Assembly: GCA_958450365.1 (NCBI GenBank)
Contig: CAUEEP010000732.1
Coordinates: forward strand, 1,922,001-1,986,000
Origin: Mesorhabditis belari
Lineage: Eukaryota; Nematoda; Chromadorea; Rhabditida; Rhabditidae
Length of the DNA stretch: 64,000 bases
Reading direction: 5' to 3'
Shown: one piece after another, positions 53,334 through 63,858 of the stretch
Layout: every line of letters starts with the position of its first letter
Numbering within the stretch: the first letter of the stretch is position 1
Notes under the pieces: generated by a model
What the model was told of the DNA's origin: nothing
The model's input: only the letters and a program-made list of their open reading frames with translations
The model's database searches: none
Translations under genes and position numbers: made by a program

Positions 53334-54278
53334 TTATCCTGGTGATGTTGGGGGTGGCGAATGAGGGTGGGAAGCCGCTGGGACGGCGACCTTCGCAAAC
53401 TTTGATGAAGGGCTTCCGCCAGGCGTGTCTGAGTTATATGTCTGCTTGATCACGATGGCTCCAATGTTGCCGTCCCTCGACACGATTTTCCGACTACGAT
53501 AGGATTGCTCGTGATGAATCTTCTGTTGCCCATGCTTCTTGTGGTCACCGGGTGGTCGTCCGGGGGTTTTCTTCTTTGCCGTTTCAACGCGAATCGTATT
53601 GAGTGTGTCCTCCGGGGAGCCATCAAAAGAAAGCTCGGTATTAACGCAGGCGTCCATCATTATTGGCTTCACCATGACTTGTTGTTGATTGTCACTTGTG
53701 TGGGTGGTACCAGTAGAGATGTCGACATTCTCAACACGAGATTGAGCAGTAGATTGAGTAATTATCGAATTCAGACGGATCTTGTTGTGATTCACATGTG
53801 ACGGGAACTGCGTGGCTCGAGGAGGTGCTCTCTGCGGATCCGAACGGCGAATCGCGATGAAGCGGCATGCCCATGGAAGAAGGCAGGTGCCGAACTTTTT
53901 GAACGATGCAACGAGGCCAGACGCAGTGTGAGACGAAGCGACTATCAGTTTCATGGGTCGCGGTCTGGGTGGAGAATAGACGCCCATCCTGTACGCATGC
54001 AGAAGGTGGCCATCAACTCCATAGGCGCCAAAAACTTGATCTAACAAAAAACGATCATAACTTCTTCGAGCCAAAGCAGGGAAAAAAGGAGAAGGAGCAA
54101 CCTCAGGCAGGTCCTCAACAACAAGATGGTAATCAGGTCCGAGCGTCTTCGCGAAAACGTAGTCACTTGTGTGAGTGGGGAGGGCAAACGTGGGTGGTGG
54201 GAGAGGATGCGTAGGATGTCCCGTCAGATCTGTCAAGTTAAGCAGCGAGGGGATGACCTTCTTCGTGCGTTTTGCCAT
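53334..54278 (-). CDS. LINE ORF1 protein
   Basis: A 314-residue uninterrupted frame starting MAKRTKKVIPSLLNL and ending 14 nt before ORF2, the arrangement expected for a two-ORF LINE. A middle segment with YRMGVYSPPRPRPMKLIVAS and FKKFG resembles the PRP-containing nucleic-acid-binding region often found in CR1-group ORF1 proteins. The C-terminal third is basic (GRPPGDHKKHGQQKIHHE). The role would be RNA binding and chaperoning in the retrotransposon particle. It is intact, but its ORF2 is broken. Confidence 0.65.
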   Translation of the reverse strand: MAKRTKKVIPSLLNLTDLTGHPTHPLPPPTFALPTHTSDYVFAKTLGPDYHLVVEDLPEVAPSPFFPALARRSYDRFLLDQVFGAYGVDGHLLHAYRMGVYSPPRPRPMKLIVASSHTASGLVASFKKFGTCLLPWACRFIAIRRSDPQRAPPRATQFPSHVNHNKIRLNSIITQSTAQSRVENVDISTGTTHTSDNQQQVMVKPIMMDACVNTELSFDGSPEDTLNTIRVETAKKKTPGRPPGDHKKHGQQKIHHEQSYRSRKIVSRDGNIGAIVIKQTYNSDTPGGSPSSKFAKVAVPAASHPHSPPPTSPG

Positions 54279-55333
54279 TTCGAAACCTCAAACTTGGGTA
54301 ATTAAAACCTGGTGAATTGGCTGGTGTTTATAATAAAATTTGTATTTTCTTTCACAAAATACATTAAATAATCAATGTAAATTAATGAGGACTACACGAG
54401 GTGGAGAGCGGGGTTATGTGCTTTCGCTTTTACTGGAAGGTAATTACGGACGTTATTGACAATATTTTTCCCGTCCATTAACAACTGTATCCTAAACTCG
54501 ATGAAGCGGTCAGAAACTGTAATTGTTAAGCCAGAAATAAATTTCTCAATGAAGAAACCTTTCTAGAATTTTCTCTATGCGAAAACTTGGGAACCAGCTA
54601 AACACTCGAAAATGAACACAATTACACTCACCAGCGATTCAGAGTGCTTTTTGCTGAAAACTTTTTGCCAATCAGGCGTTGTGAAATCTTTCGCGTCAAC
54701 CCCATCAAATTAGCACTTTTTCACGCTTCCTCCTCTCACTCTCCGAATAATTGCATTTGATGTCGTTTTTGTGACAAATTTCCACGCACTCACATTCGCA
54801 TTGTCATCATACAAAAAGTCTGGGTTTTTTATGTGTTTTATTTACAATTTATTCAATTTACAATACATTACCACAATAGGGACAAAATAAAATACAAGGT
54901 ATACAAAGCGTGTTTTGTGATGAAGAATGATTCCTCGAGCCTTTGAAAATTTAAAATTTGAAGCTTTGGATTTTGATTTTGAGGATTATGGATTTCGTTA
55001 AACATTGTTCCAATTTCCTCATTTCCGACATAGATTTTAAAGATTTAAAAATCTAGAGATTTTATTAAACGGGTTCAAATCTTCTCATTTTCTTCATTTT
55101 GAAATTTTAAGGGTAATTTTTTAAATTAGCAATAACATTTGAAGACATTCGAAGAAAATATTAGAATCCCTTCTTAAGAAGACATTCAAGGTCTTCTTAA
55201 AAAGGGATTTGAAAAAGACATTCGAATGTCAACAAATGATCAACAAGGAAACTCTAGAAATACTTTGTGATACTTCTTTTCATTCAGAGAGTCCCATAGA
55301 TCCTTTCGTCTTGTGATGTCTGATTGGTTTATA
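54279..55333. other. LINE 5' region then intergenic
   Basis: About 54279-54310 (CAAACTTGGGTAATTAAA) resembles 16548-16566 and may belong to the LINE 5' UTR. The rest is AT-rich without a supported gene; 54840-54930 has several TTTATT motifs that could polyadenylate the minus-strand gene upstream. Confidence 0.35.
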
Positions 55334-55738
55334 TCAAATATGGAGCGTCCCCTCGCGACCTGGAATCCATTTCACCTTTGTTTCCTCCAACACCTTGATC
55401 AATATCTCGGGATTTTGGATTGAGAGGGTTATTTGTTTGGCACAAGATTTGGAAAGAGCAGTCCAAAAGTGGTTGTTTGGAAAATTATTAATGAAGAAAG
55501 AAAGAAAACGACATTTCGAGAGTCGTGTCTCGATCATTCCTGACAGAATTTCGATATAAGTTTCCTCTTCAACGTTTAGAGCATGAGAAAGAAAAAAGCT
55601 ATTGATAGAAATGGAGGGAAATTGACGAAAGGAATCGAAATATTCTCGGGGTCTGGATACCCACATTGTAAAACATTTAACACTATGAAGTTGTGGAAAA
55701 AGGTGAAAAAAACGAGGTATTCGAGTCATTTGAGTCAT
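55334..55738 (-). CDS. Probable last coding exon of an unrecognised protein
   Basis: An open minus-strand frame of about 134 codons (HLFPQLHSVKCFTMWVSRPR, later RLSKCRFLSFFINNFPNN and NPEILIKVLEETKVKW) ends at 55334. Its Leu/Phe periodicity resembles the repeat-like region of nematode F-box-associated proteins, but this is only an impression. An in-frame stop lies just upstream of its first Met. Another open minus-strand stretch at about 55740-55905 (DRCILLLNVLIWTTQK then donor GTTAGT) may be an upstream exon, but the phases do not match by the sites seen. Confidence 0.4.
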   Translation of the reverse strand: MTQMTRIPRFFHLFPQLHSVKCFTMWVSRPREYFDSFRQFPSISINSFFLSHALNVEEETYIEILSGMIETRLSKCRFLSFFINNFPNNHFWTALSKSCAKQITLSIQNPEILIKVLEETKVKWIPGREGTLHI

Positions 55739-56102
55739 CCTCGAAGCTCATACGCTGAATGGAGAATTCTCGACAAGAACGAATCGGTATGATTGGTAAG
55801 GGTCGACAAACGACAGTCTTTGGCTCGTCATAAATAGCTCGCTCGATAAAACTAACCTTTTGTGTAGTCCAGATTAGAACGTTAAGCAGCAGAATGCAAC
55901 GATCCGAACCCTCTTCTTCCCTTTACTTGAGAAACCAGCAGTCAATAGAATTCACCTTCCGTGGATACGAGCCTCGGATTAGAATTTGAGTTCTGAATTG
56001 TTTGTTGAATTCATACACATACAAACAAAAGAACTATTAGAAAGCAACACGATATAATTTATGTAATAAAGGTAGCACAAGAAAGTCAAGAATCAACTAG
56101 AA

Positions 56103-56577
56103 CTACAAGGTCGCGTCACTTTCATCGTACTTCACCAGCAGCGGAATGATCGGATGATCTCTGAAATGAAAGAAGCTGTTATTTTTCTTATTAAAAGCAA
56201 GAACCTAAAAACACTTTCTTACCTTGCTCGCTGCACGTTTGCCCCTTCGACACCATTGATTCTCCTGTATTTTGTACACTTCGGGTATTTTGTACACAAC
56301 CTCGTACTTCTGTTGAAACTAAAACGAGTTATTAGTGAGCTTAATAGCACAAAAACTAACCCTCCAGCCGCAAAGATGTGATTTTTGTCGTATGCACAAG
56401 CGCTAACATAACATCGATGTTCATCCATTGCTCCGCGATCCTCCCATTTCTAAACAAAGTTTCTTAAAAAGCGCAAAAGTACCACACACATACCAAAGTT
56501 AATCTAAATTTTATGAAAAAGAACAACGCAATAAACCTACCTTCCATATTTAAGCCACAATTCAGCAGAACGACTCA
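56103..56577 (-). CDS. Kelch-repeat protein, C-terminal exons (partial)
   Basis: Minus-strand exons 56541-56577 (5' limit uncertain), a 10-nt micro-exon 56494-56503, then 56361-56449, 56223-56318 and 56103-56160 (stop) join in one frame with introns of 37-62 nt. The encoded segment has SAELWLKYGR, then KWEDRGAMDEHRCYVSACAY and FAAGG, a kelch-repeat signature (W, then R, then G-G), and ends in PLLVKYDESDATL. The stretch after GG contains a GTGTACAAAATAC tandem duplication and no longer looks like kelch, so the gene may be degenerate. Upstream kelch blades were not found up to the mariner at 56949. The family role would be a protein-interaction propeller. Confidence 0.5.
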
Positions 56578-56948
56578 CTTTTCAACAAAAGCAGCGAATC
56601 AGAGATAAGCATTGCTGTTTTTCATCTATGTCCAATATCTTTTGTACTGCATTGTTCACTAGATGCGCATCGCATCGGCGTGATTCGTTTGTTCCTAATG
56701 CGTCGTGCAATATAAAAGCACAAAAGTAGAAGAAATTAACAAAAGACAGTGCTCGCGAGACTAAAACAGCAAAAAACTTAAAAGAGAGTACTACTATTGG
56801 GGTACTCCCATTGGGACACTTGTGGGTCACTCGTGGGGCATTTTTGGGTCACTTTGAGAGTACTATAAAACTATAGTTGCTTAAATGGGCTTGGTTTTCA
56901 AATTAAAAAGATTCAGCTAACCCATCTTGGTACCTTGTGCCAAAACTA

Positions 56949-58046
56949 TTGGGTTGACCCATAAGTAATGAGTCGATTTCAAACAGAAATATATATATTC
57001 AATAAAGCCATCTAAATCAATCAAAATAGTTTCCATCTTTTTCAATGAACTGTGCCTATTTTACTGGTAGAAGGCGAATTCCTCTTGTGCAAAAATCTTT
57101 GATCTTGAGTCAAACTAGTTCTGTACCCAATTTTTGGTATCTTTTTCATCTTCAAAGTGCTCTAGGGCTAAGGCATTTTCCATTGATTGATGATTTGATA
57201 AATAGCAATCTGATGGAGCTAGATCTGGAGAATATGCTGGGTGGGGGAGAAGTTCCCTGTCCAAGTTCTGGGCTGTAGAACGGACCAGTTGAGCAGTGTG
57301 TAGTAGACATGGTTTTCGAATCTGATCTGAAAAAGTGGAATTTCAGATCTGATCCGAGAACGGGACTTTCGGATCAAATCCAATCCGATCCAAGACAGTA
57401 TTTCTTTGTTTGAATAAATTGTTTCTAGAAAGCAAGGTCTTTAATAATCTTGGCATCGCTCTCTGCAACACAAAATTTAACTTTAGACCATTATTCCATC
57501 CTAGCCGATATTATTAAAGTCGTTCAAATGGGACCGGTTGTGAAGAGAAATAAAATGTGTTTAATCGATCTGATCCGACTAAAACCTGATCCGAAACTAT
57601 GTCTAGTGTGTAGGCGAGGTTTGTCATGCTGTAATATGGCCTTTTTCAGATTTGGTCTTTTTGTCTCAAGGGCTTTAGCCAGATTCCGCAATTGATTACT
57701 AGTTGAGAGTTAAGTGTTTGCTTGCTATCCTATAACTTCCAGCACTCCCAGTATCCAATAACTTCCAATCACAACCTCAACCGGTCTCCCGGAGCGGTCG
57801 CTTTCGATCAAAGATTTGTTGGCATTTTTAAACTTGTGAAACCATCGATTACATCTTGGAGAGATTACATCTTGCACTAATCGAAAAAAGAAGTAGTTAA
57901 GAAAGAAATAAGAAAGCAGGCCCAATCAATGAAAGTGCCTTGAAATGAGGGAATTCTGTTGTCTCTTTTAGTGATAAACACTGAGGGTCGACTAAAACTT
58001 TACAGTAAAATCTCCTTTCTTTCACGTGACTCATTGGCCAACCCAA
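56949..58046 (-). mobile_element. Mariner element 3, minus strand, interrupted by a hAT MITE
   Basis: The ends are TTGGGTTGACCCATAAGTAA (low-coordinate side) and the complement of TTGGGTTGGCCAATGAGTCA. Minus-strand transposase pieces include HKFKNANKSLIESDRSGRPV (from about 57835), a block ending QHDKPRLHT (57612-57650) and, after the insertion, LLPHPAYSPDLAPSD and FEDEKDTKNW. Much of the catalytic core is deleted and stops are present. Confidence 0.8.
57304..57605. mobile_element. hAT-type MITE nested in mariner 3
   Basis: The ends are TAGACATGGTTTTCGAATC and, inverted, TAGACATAGTTTCGGATC. It is flanked by a perfect 8-bp duplication GTGTGTAG (57296-57303 and 57606-57613). Removing it restores contiguity of the mariner HT/TAQ reading. 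Internal GGATCAGATC-type repeats; no coding capacity. Confidence 0.85.
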
Positions 58047-58126
58047 TTTCTCACATTTTGCCGGTGCAAGTTTCGATGATCTACTTTATGGGTTTTGACC
58101 TTTTTTCAACATCTGCTACCAATTGA

Positions 58127-58750
58127 TCATAAGCGATCAAATCGAGCGGTCGATTGTCGTGAGCTTGAATGAATTGGGCCGAATTCGATAGGATGCTTGG
58201 GAAAATCGTGGAGATCGTCCAGACGGGGAAGAAAAGTACCCGGAATCTCGTGCAACCCCAGATCTGAATCCCAGACCAGATGTTGTTTTTGAGGATTACC
58301 TGAAATCCGAGCTAAAATTTGCTCTATGGATCGATGAAAACCTGAGTAGCGTAGAGAACCCGGGGGAACCATGGAGGCAATGCGGTGATCGGGAACAACC
58401 ACTCATAAGCGATTGGGCGGAGGACGAGTTCGGTGTGGAGAAAGAGGGACCCATTCATCACACCCTAGAGTTGTCTTTACGCTACGAATTCATCGGTTCT
58501 CCAAAACTCACATTCAGCCGCAACTGTTCCCGCACGGTGATTGGGATGCCAAACTTTTTGACCATCATGAATAAAATGTAGAACAAGTATAGGAGACAAG
58601 TCGGCTAACAGATCGCCAAAAGAATGAACTCCCACCAAAACAATGTGGTCATCGTAGAGAAGTTTCGGGAGAATTGAGATCAGATGGTAAGTGATTGTAT
58701 GAAGCGAAAGTGACCACAGGGTCGTTGTTGTTGAATCAGGTCAGGTCAGG
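58127..58750 (-). pseudogene. Unrecognised minus-strand gene with in-frame stop
   Basis: An open minus-strand stretch at about 58740-58518 (LLYDDHIVLVGVHSFGDLLA, then VWHPNHRAGTVAAE) ends at a strong donor T/GTGAGT. A 46-nt intron to TCTAG at about 58470 restores frame (CDEWVPLSPHRTRPPP). This meets a TGA at about 58403 and continues in the same frame through GFHRSIEQILARISG and LGLHEIPGTFLPRLDDLHDF to a stop at 58127. Either there are two genes or one gene with a premature stop. The Pro/His/Leu-rich sequence looks coding but no family is recognised. No upstream start was found. Confidence 0.45.
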
Positions 58751-59582
58751 GTTCGGAATGGAATGATGATTATTAGTAGAGTAGAGAGACGCGAGCACAG
58801 GGGGGACTTCTTCAATTAAAATCGCGAGTGTACCGAGAACAGCGAAGATCGAGACGTTATCGCTGTGATTCAAGGATGAAGGCTATTTGGATAATTTTTT
58901 TTCTCTGTGATTCATTTCCCCATTTTCTCTAAATTAATCCCTCGTGCTGAAACAATGGGACTGGAGGTTTTTGCAAAAACATGCTAACATTATAAATTTG
59001 CATTTAAAATTCAATTGAAAAAGAAAATAGCTTTTTATTAGCTAAAATCCATTAAAAGAAGTATCTAGATGTTAGGCAGAGATTAGAAATGAAAAAATGC
59101 AAATTGCTTTTCTTTTTCGAGGCATATCAAACGTTTTCCCCAGTCATTTCTTAAGAAAATGTTGAAATTTGGCTAAATTTTTGAAAGTCATTTACAGGAT
59201 TACTCTTTTGCTTTGTTCTTTTGCTTTGTAGATGGTACGAAAAAGATATTCAGCGGTACCCGGGGGTTTTCGAGGTCGACGAATCGATTGGAGCTATTCA
59301 TTTTGTTGTGACTTGTTGCAGGTCTGCTTCACATAATATCTTTGGACAAGACTTGCCTTGACTTTGGCTTAACAAGTTTTCAAAACCGTTTCAAAACCGT
59401 TTCAAAACAAAACGTTTTCCCCAGCGATTTCTTAAGAAAAAGTTGAAATTTGGCTAAATTTTTGAAAGCAAATTGAAGCGCAAATTGAAGAACTGCAACC
59501 TTTGAGAACTATTACAGGGGAAAGACATAAATTTGTGAAGTGAAGAAGTCTATGGGAAAAGCCGGGACACCTCGGGAACACC
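58751..59582. other. Intergenic with a direct repeat
   Basis: 59132-59194 recurs at 59408-59470 (TTGAAATTTGGCTAAATTTT). CGTTTTCCCCAG-containing pieces also recur at 60355. Confidence 0.5.
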
Positions 59583-60350
59583 TACAGTGGCGGACAATTA
59601 AATAGAACCGATGCTCCATTTGCACAAAGACCACGAATTTTCCATTATTTTCACACCCATTCAAAAAGACATCAACAGCGATTTTTTTTGATGTTATCTT
59701 AGCTTTCGATTGGCACCACTTTTGACCAAACATAATTTAGTATTTATTTAATAACTCAACAATTAACAAAGGTGTGTTTGAAAAATGACGACATTTAAAT
59801 AGAACCGATCGTAAAAATTAATATGAAGTGGCAAAACCTTTGTTTTTGATGACTTCCAAGAGTCTACGCTTCATTGATTTAACTAACTTCTTGCAACACC
59901 AATCTATCGGGAGCATGTGCCAGTCCATCTATCTGGTAGTCCAAAATCCATCGTAGTTTTGCTCAGGCAAACATTCAAAGATCACAACGAAATTGACCAA
60001 CAGTGTTGCATAATTTTGTGGTTGTTGTCTGAAGCGTGAATTTCGGAGTAGTTACGGGTTGAGCAGTGATTTCAACCCTTCGAATAGGCGATGTAACATT
60101 GTCTTGAGTAACAGCCGTTATAGTCATTGTTTGGCGGTCGTCGGCTTCTCTGTTGTCCCGTAGGCAACAAAAGACGGCATCTCGGGGCTGTACTTCTGAA
60201 AAATTAATGTTCAATCAAATGGAATTTTTTTCTTCTTTGAAGCACTAAACAGAAGCGATCCGTTTAAGAAGGACAAAACCTTTTTTTTGATGACTAAAGA
60301 GTCAACGCTTCATCGAAAAATATTAACATCATTACCTATCTATCGGGTGC
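59583..60350 (-). mobile_element. Tc1/Tc3-like transposon remnant
   Basis: Starts TACAGTGGCGGACAATTAAA, a Tc-type end. On the minus strand 59825-59960 reads WHMLPIDWCCKKLVKSMKRR then LLEVIKNKGFATSY, the typical C-terminus of Tc1/Tc3 transposases. A more decayed copy of the same segment is at about 60265-60350. The catalytic core and the other terminal repeat are not seen. Confidence 0.6.
59975..60195 (-). CDS. Candidate terminal exon, Thr-rich, unrecognised
   Basis: A minus-strand exon with acceptor TTAATTTTTCAG at 60196 is open for 73 codons to a stop at 59975. It is Thr-rich (EITAQPVTTPKFTLQTTTTK) and ends CNTVGQFRCDL, which resembles the start of an LDL-receptor class A module cut short by the Tc-like element. 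It could be a real exon captured between two transposase fragments or a fortuitous frame. Confidence 0.3.
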
Positions 60351-61154
60351 ATATCAAACGTTTTCCCCAGTCATTTCAATCCACTCAAAACATTTCCATA
60401 TTTCCTTTCAACATTTCCATTTCCACATTTGTTTCAAAAAATCAGCCATATTTTCGTTTTTATCTCTCTCGTTTTTCGTGCGTTAAGGCTGATTGAGTTT
60501 TCCGTGTTTTTTTTTTGCGTGACGTCAAGAAAAATGGGGATTTTCCATCTTTTCTGAACGTTCACCCGGCCATTTCCATTTGATTCAATAGTCTAAATAA
60601 AAAAAGAAACGATTCGAAAATAACATCCAAGTCTATCAAGCTCTCAAAATAAGCGTTCAAAACAAGCGTTTTAAATAAATTTTTTTTTTAAATTGCTCAT
60701 CTGAGGATGCGTTAACAGAGCATAAACTATAATGTAAAAGATCTTTTTTTTCAATCGGCAGCTTTGTTCAATTCAATCACAATTATTGCTCAACTCGGCT
60801 AGTTTTCAATTTCTTTTCAGCTTAATCGAATTGTTGTTTTTGGTGAGTCGAGTTAATCGTCTCAGAAATCGAGTTAGACAGAAAAGTTGCCTTTTAAGAG
60901 AAGAAAATGTTGAAAAACATGAAAAACATTAGCTTTACTAAGAAATTTTCAATTCAATTTGTTGATTTTCATTTTTTTTTGATCAATGCGAGAGTCATTC
61001 AGTAAATTTGAGGTAAATTTTCCATAGGTTTTCTTTGGGGCGCTTTATTTTGAATGTTTTTTTTGCCAATTGGCTTTTTTGAAGTCAGAAATCAGAAATC
61101 ACATTGGAGAATCGGTTCATTTTAAAGCTACGGTAATTTTAAAGAAATTTTAGA
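60351..61154. other. Intergenic, AT-rich
   Basis: No supported gene. Confidence 0.4.
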
Positions 61155-61435
61155 TTCCGTAAATACTGTAATAGTACCTCAGCCCCATAATGACAGCGCG
61201 GAGTGTTGCGTAGTCGAGCTTTGAACGCGTTTTTCTCGACACTGGTTTATGCTACAATGCGCGTTTAAATATCAAAAAATAGCCCTGAATTTCAGCTATT
61301 TTTTGATACCAAAGACGTATTTTTTGAATGTACGGGCGCTTTGAAAAAAAGCTTTGATTAACAAAATACTAAAAAACTTTTGCGACTACGCGACTGTACG
61401 AGGGCGGTGGGGTACTATTACAGTATTTACGGTAA
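61155..61435. mobile_element. MITE family A, copy 4 (complete)
   Basis: The ends are CCGTAAATACTGTAATAGTA and its complement. The interior closely matches 17878-18150. Confidence 0.85.
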
Positions 61436-61773
61436 CTGATTTTGATTACGATAATCGTTTCCTCCTTTTATTAAGCGATAGTTTTTGATTTGCTTTTCAA
61501 TTTCACTTTAACCATTAACTTTTTAAGTTTTTTGCTTCGATCTTTCGCATTAGGGAAAATTTTGCTTTAAAAAATTGTTTCTTTTTCTTTTTTTTGAAGA
61601 GTTTCCTTGTTTCTTGGGTATAATTTACAAATTTCAGTCTTTATTCGAAAAATTCGACGACTTGCTTTGGTAATTGGTAATTGATTTGATAATTGAGATG
61701 AGACTCGAGTGTTTCGATCCGGTTTTCAGGTTTGTTTTCAAAGAACATCACTTCTTGTGAATCTTTTTGCATC
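61436..61773. other. Intergenic, AT-rich
   Basis: Nothing recognised. Confidence 0.4.
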
Positions 61774-61775
61774 TA

Positions 61776-61949
61776 CAGTCGACTCTCTCTATAACGGAAC
61801 TCGATATAGCGGAAAACTATATAACGGAATGGAATTTTGGTGCCGGCCGACGCTTAGCTAGATAAAACGGCACTCTATACAACGGAAAGCTCTATATAAC
61901 GGAAACATTTTTTTGGTCTCTTCCATTCAGCTATAGAGAGAGTCGACTG
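61776..61949. mobile_element. pogo/Tigger-type MITE
   Basis: The ends are CAGTCGACTCTCTCTATAAC and its complement, flanked by TA on both sides. The CAGTCGAN-CTCTATAA-like end and repeated TATAACGGA motifs resemble the pogo/Tigger branch of Tc1/mariner elements. Confidence 0.75.
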
Positions 61950-62013
61950 TACTATGTACTATACAGTTATATACTACTATATACTATATAAATCCACTAT
62001 ATACGTAAAAGAG

Positions 62014-62058
62014 CAGTGTCTGTCTGTCTGTCTGTCTGTCTCTCTTTCTGTCTGTACG
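62014..62058. repeat. CTGT microsatellite
   Basis: TGTCTGTCTGTC run with a CTCTTT interruption. Confidence 0.9.
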
Positions 62059-62079
62059 GGAATTTTCTCGGCTGTCTTT

Positions 62080-62240
62080 TAAGTAATAAATCTAAAAATT
62101 CTTTTAAAAACCTTAGAATATAGTTTTTAGTTGTGCTGTTTAAAAACAAACAAGAAAGGTCACAATTGAGTGACACTACGGCGGGTCGAACCTGGATCGT
62201 GTGGGCTGTAGACCAGCGCGCTCCCGGCTGCACGGTAGAG
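62080..62240 (-). mobile_element. Dispersed repeat, possibly tRNA-derived
   Basis: Related to 1770-1870. On the minus strand a B-box-like GGTTCGACCC and a weak A-box region are visible. No clear 3' tail. Confidence 0.4.
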
Positions 62241-62342
62241 ACAAAAGCATTCAGAATTCGGTATATGAATGTAAAAGGAGCACAATTGCCTTCTAAAAAA
62301 GGATAGGTATATGTCAAGGGAAGTTTCATGAAAATCTCATCA

Positions 62343-62484
62343 GTCAGATCAGTCAGCTCAGTCAGCTCAGTCAGATCAATCAGATCTAACCCAAAACCTA
62401 AATAAAACATATCAATATCTTTGGCCTAGACTTGTCAATAAAAGTTGAAGCAAAACAGAAATGATTTACGGTGAGGAATTTGAA
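62343..62484. repeat. 142-bp direct repeat, copy 1
   Basis: Identical over 142 nt to 63859-64000, the last base of the window. It starts with a GTCAGATCAGTCAGCTCA tandem. Confidence 0.95.
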
Positions 62485-62532
62485 AAGTGGTAGAAATAGA
62501 AATGGTAGAGTATTTAGTTAATCTATGATGTA

Positions 62533-63774
62533 TTAGCTTGGTAAATATGAAAGGTTATTTTTTACAAAAAATATTGCCCTGTCGTTACGAAGAACATTCC
62601 CTGTCTAGGATTTTTCTCAATAATATGCCAAAATGTGCTCATGTTTTTTTTGCAAAAACATTTTTGTTTTGAACAATATTTGTATTGTTTCAGCTCGGCA
62701 AAGATGGATAACCAAAAATTTAAAATCAGGGCCGCCATTTTCTTTGAATTCAAGTTAAACAAGAAAGCTACGGAATGCCATCAGAACATTTGTACTGTTT
62801 TTGGAGAAGCTGCTCTTACTTACAAACAATGTTGTGTTTGGTACGATCGCTTCAAAACGGGAAACGAGTCATTGGAAGATGCACCACATGGAAAGCCGCC
62901 GATTACTTTGGACGATCAGCTGTTACTGAACGAGGTCGACTTGGATCCATCGCAAAAGTGTAGAAAATTAGCAGAAAAGTTCGGATGCACTCATGTTACC
63001 ATTTACACGTTCTTGGGAAATCATATCGAAGCGGGAAATGGCTCCCCCACGACCTCACTGATGCCCACAAAGTCACACGAGTCACCTTGAGCTCTGTTCT
63101 TCTACGTAAAGCTAGCCATCGTGACTTTTGGAAGTATTTTTGACATCTGATGAGACTTGGCTTTCGTATGAAAATATTCAACTCTATGGACAGTGGCTGA
63201 GTTCGAAGCAGACCTCTCATTCTATCCCGAAGCCTCCGAAAAAGTTATGCTTTGTGTGTGGTGGATTGCTAAGGGATTGGCTCATTTGGAAATATTAGAT
63301 AAAGGAGACACTGTTGACGGAAGACTTTATGCAGAACAAATGGGTCGAGTCGATCCAGCATTGAGGAAAAAGAGGATCGATCCATCGAAGGTCAGATTTC
63401 TTCACGACAATGCTAGGCCTCACATTTCAAAGATCGTCCACGAACAAATCGACAAGTTGAGCTGGAAACTTCTTCCACACCCACCATACAGCCCTGATCT
63501 AGCCCCATCGGATTACCATCTCTTTCGGTCAATGAAACAAGCAGTTTCTGGACAGCAGTTCAAACAAAAGCAGGACATAGAAAATTGGGTTGCCAACTAT
63601 TTTGCCTCTAAAAATCTTTAATTTTACGAGGACGGTATTCGTGATTTGGGGCAACGTTGGAAAGAAGTTATTAATGCTTGTGGTGAATACATTTGATTTT
63701 GAAAGTGCTTAAATAAATTTTTCTGTTATGTTAAAAATGATCAAAAAAATAACCTTTCATATTTACCAAGCTAA
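62533..63774 (+). mobile_element. Mariner element 2, structurally complete
   Basis: Perfect terminal inverted repeats of about 31 bp (TTAGCTTGGTAAATATGAAA ...) flanked by TA on both sides. It encloses a full-length but broken transposase. The intact ends suggest it could still be mobilised in trans. Confidence 0.9.
62704..63696 (+). pseudogene. Mariner transposase (DD34D), multiple breaks
   Basis: Starts MDNQKFKIRAAIFFEFKLNK and is open to 63090. The frame shifts before the catalytic part, where SDETW is readable at about 63147 in another frame, and again before 63193, from which KVRFLHDNARPH and PYSPDLAPSDYHLF (34 residues between the Asp residues) are readable. A TAA at 63619 interrupts the C-terminus, which otherwise continues to 63696. 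It differs clearly from mariner 1, so a separate lineage. Confidence 0.85.
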
Positions 63775-63858
63775 TAGCTATGATTTCTATTAACTTTTTA
63801 AAAACACTATTCGGGAACACCTGAAACACTATTCGGAAACACCCCCAGGTTCATTTGC

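Noticed and set aside
53505..54214. Plus-strand open frames opposite the LINE ORF1
   Set aside because: Shadow frames of the minus-strand LINE protein.
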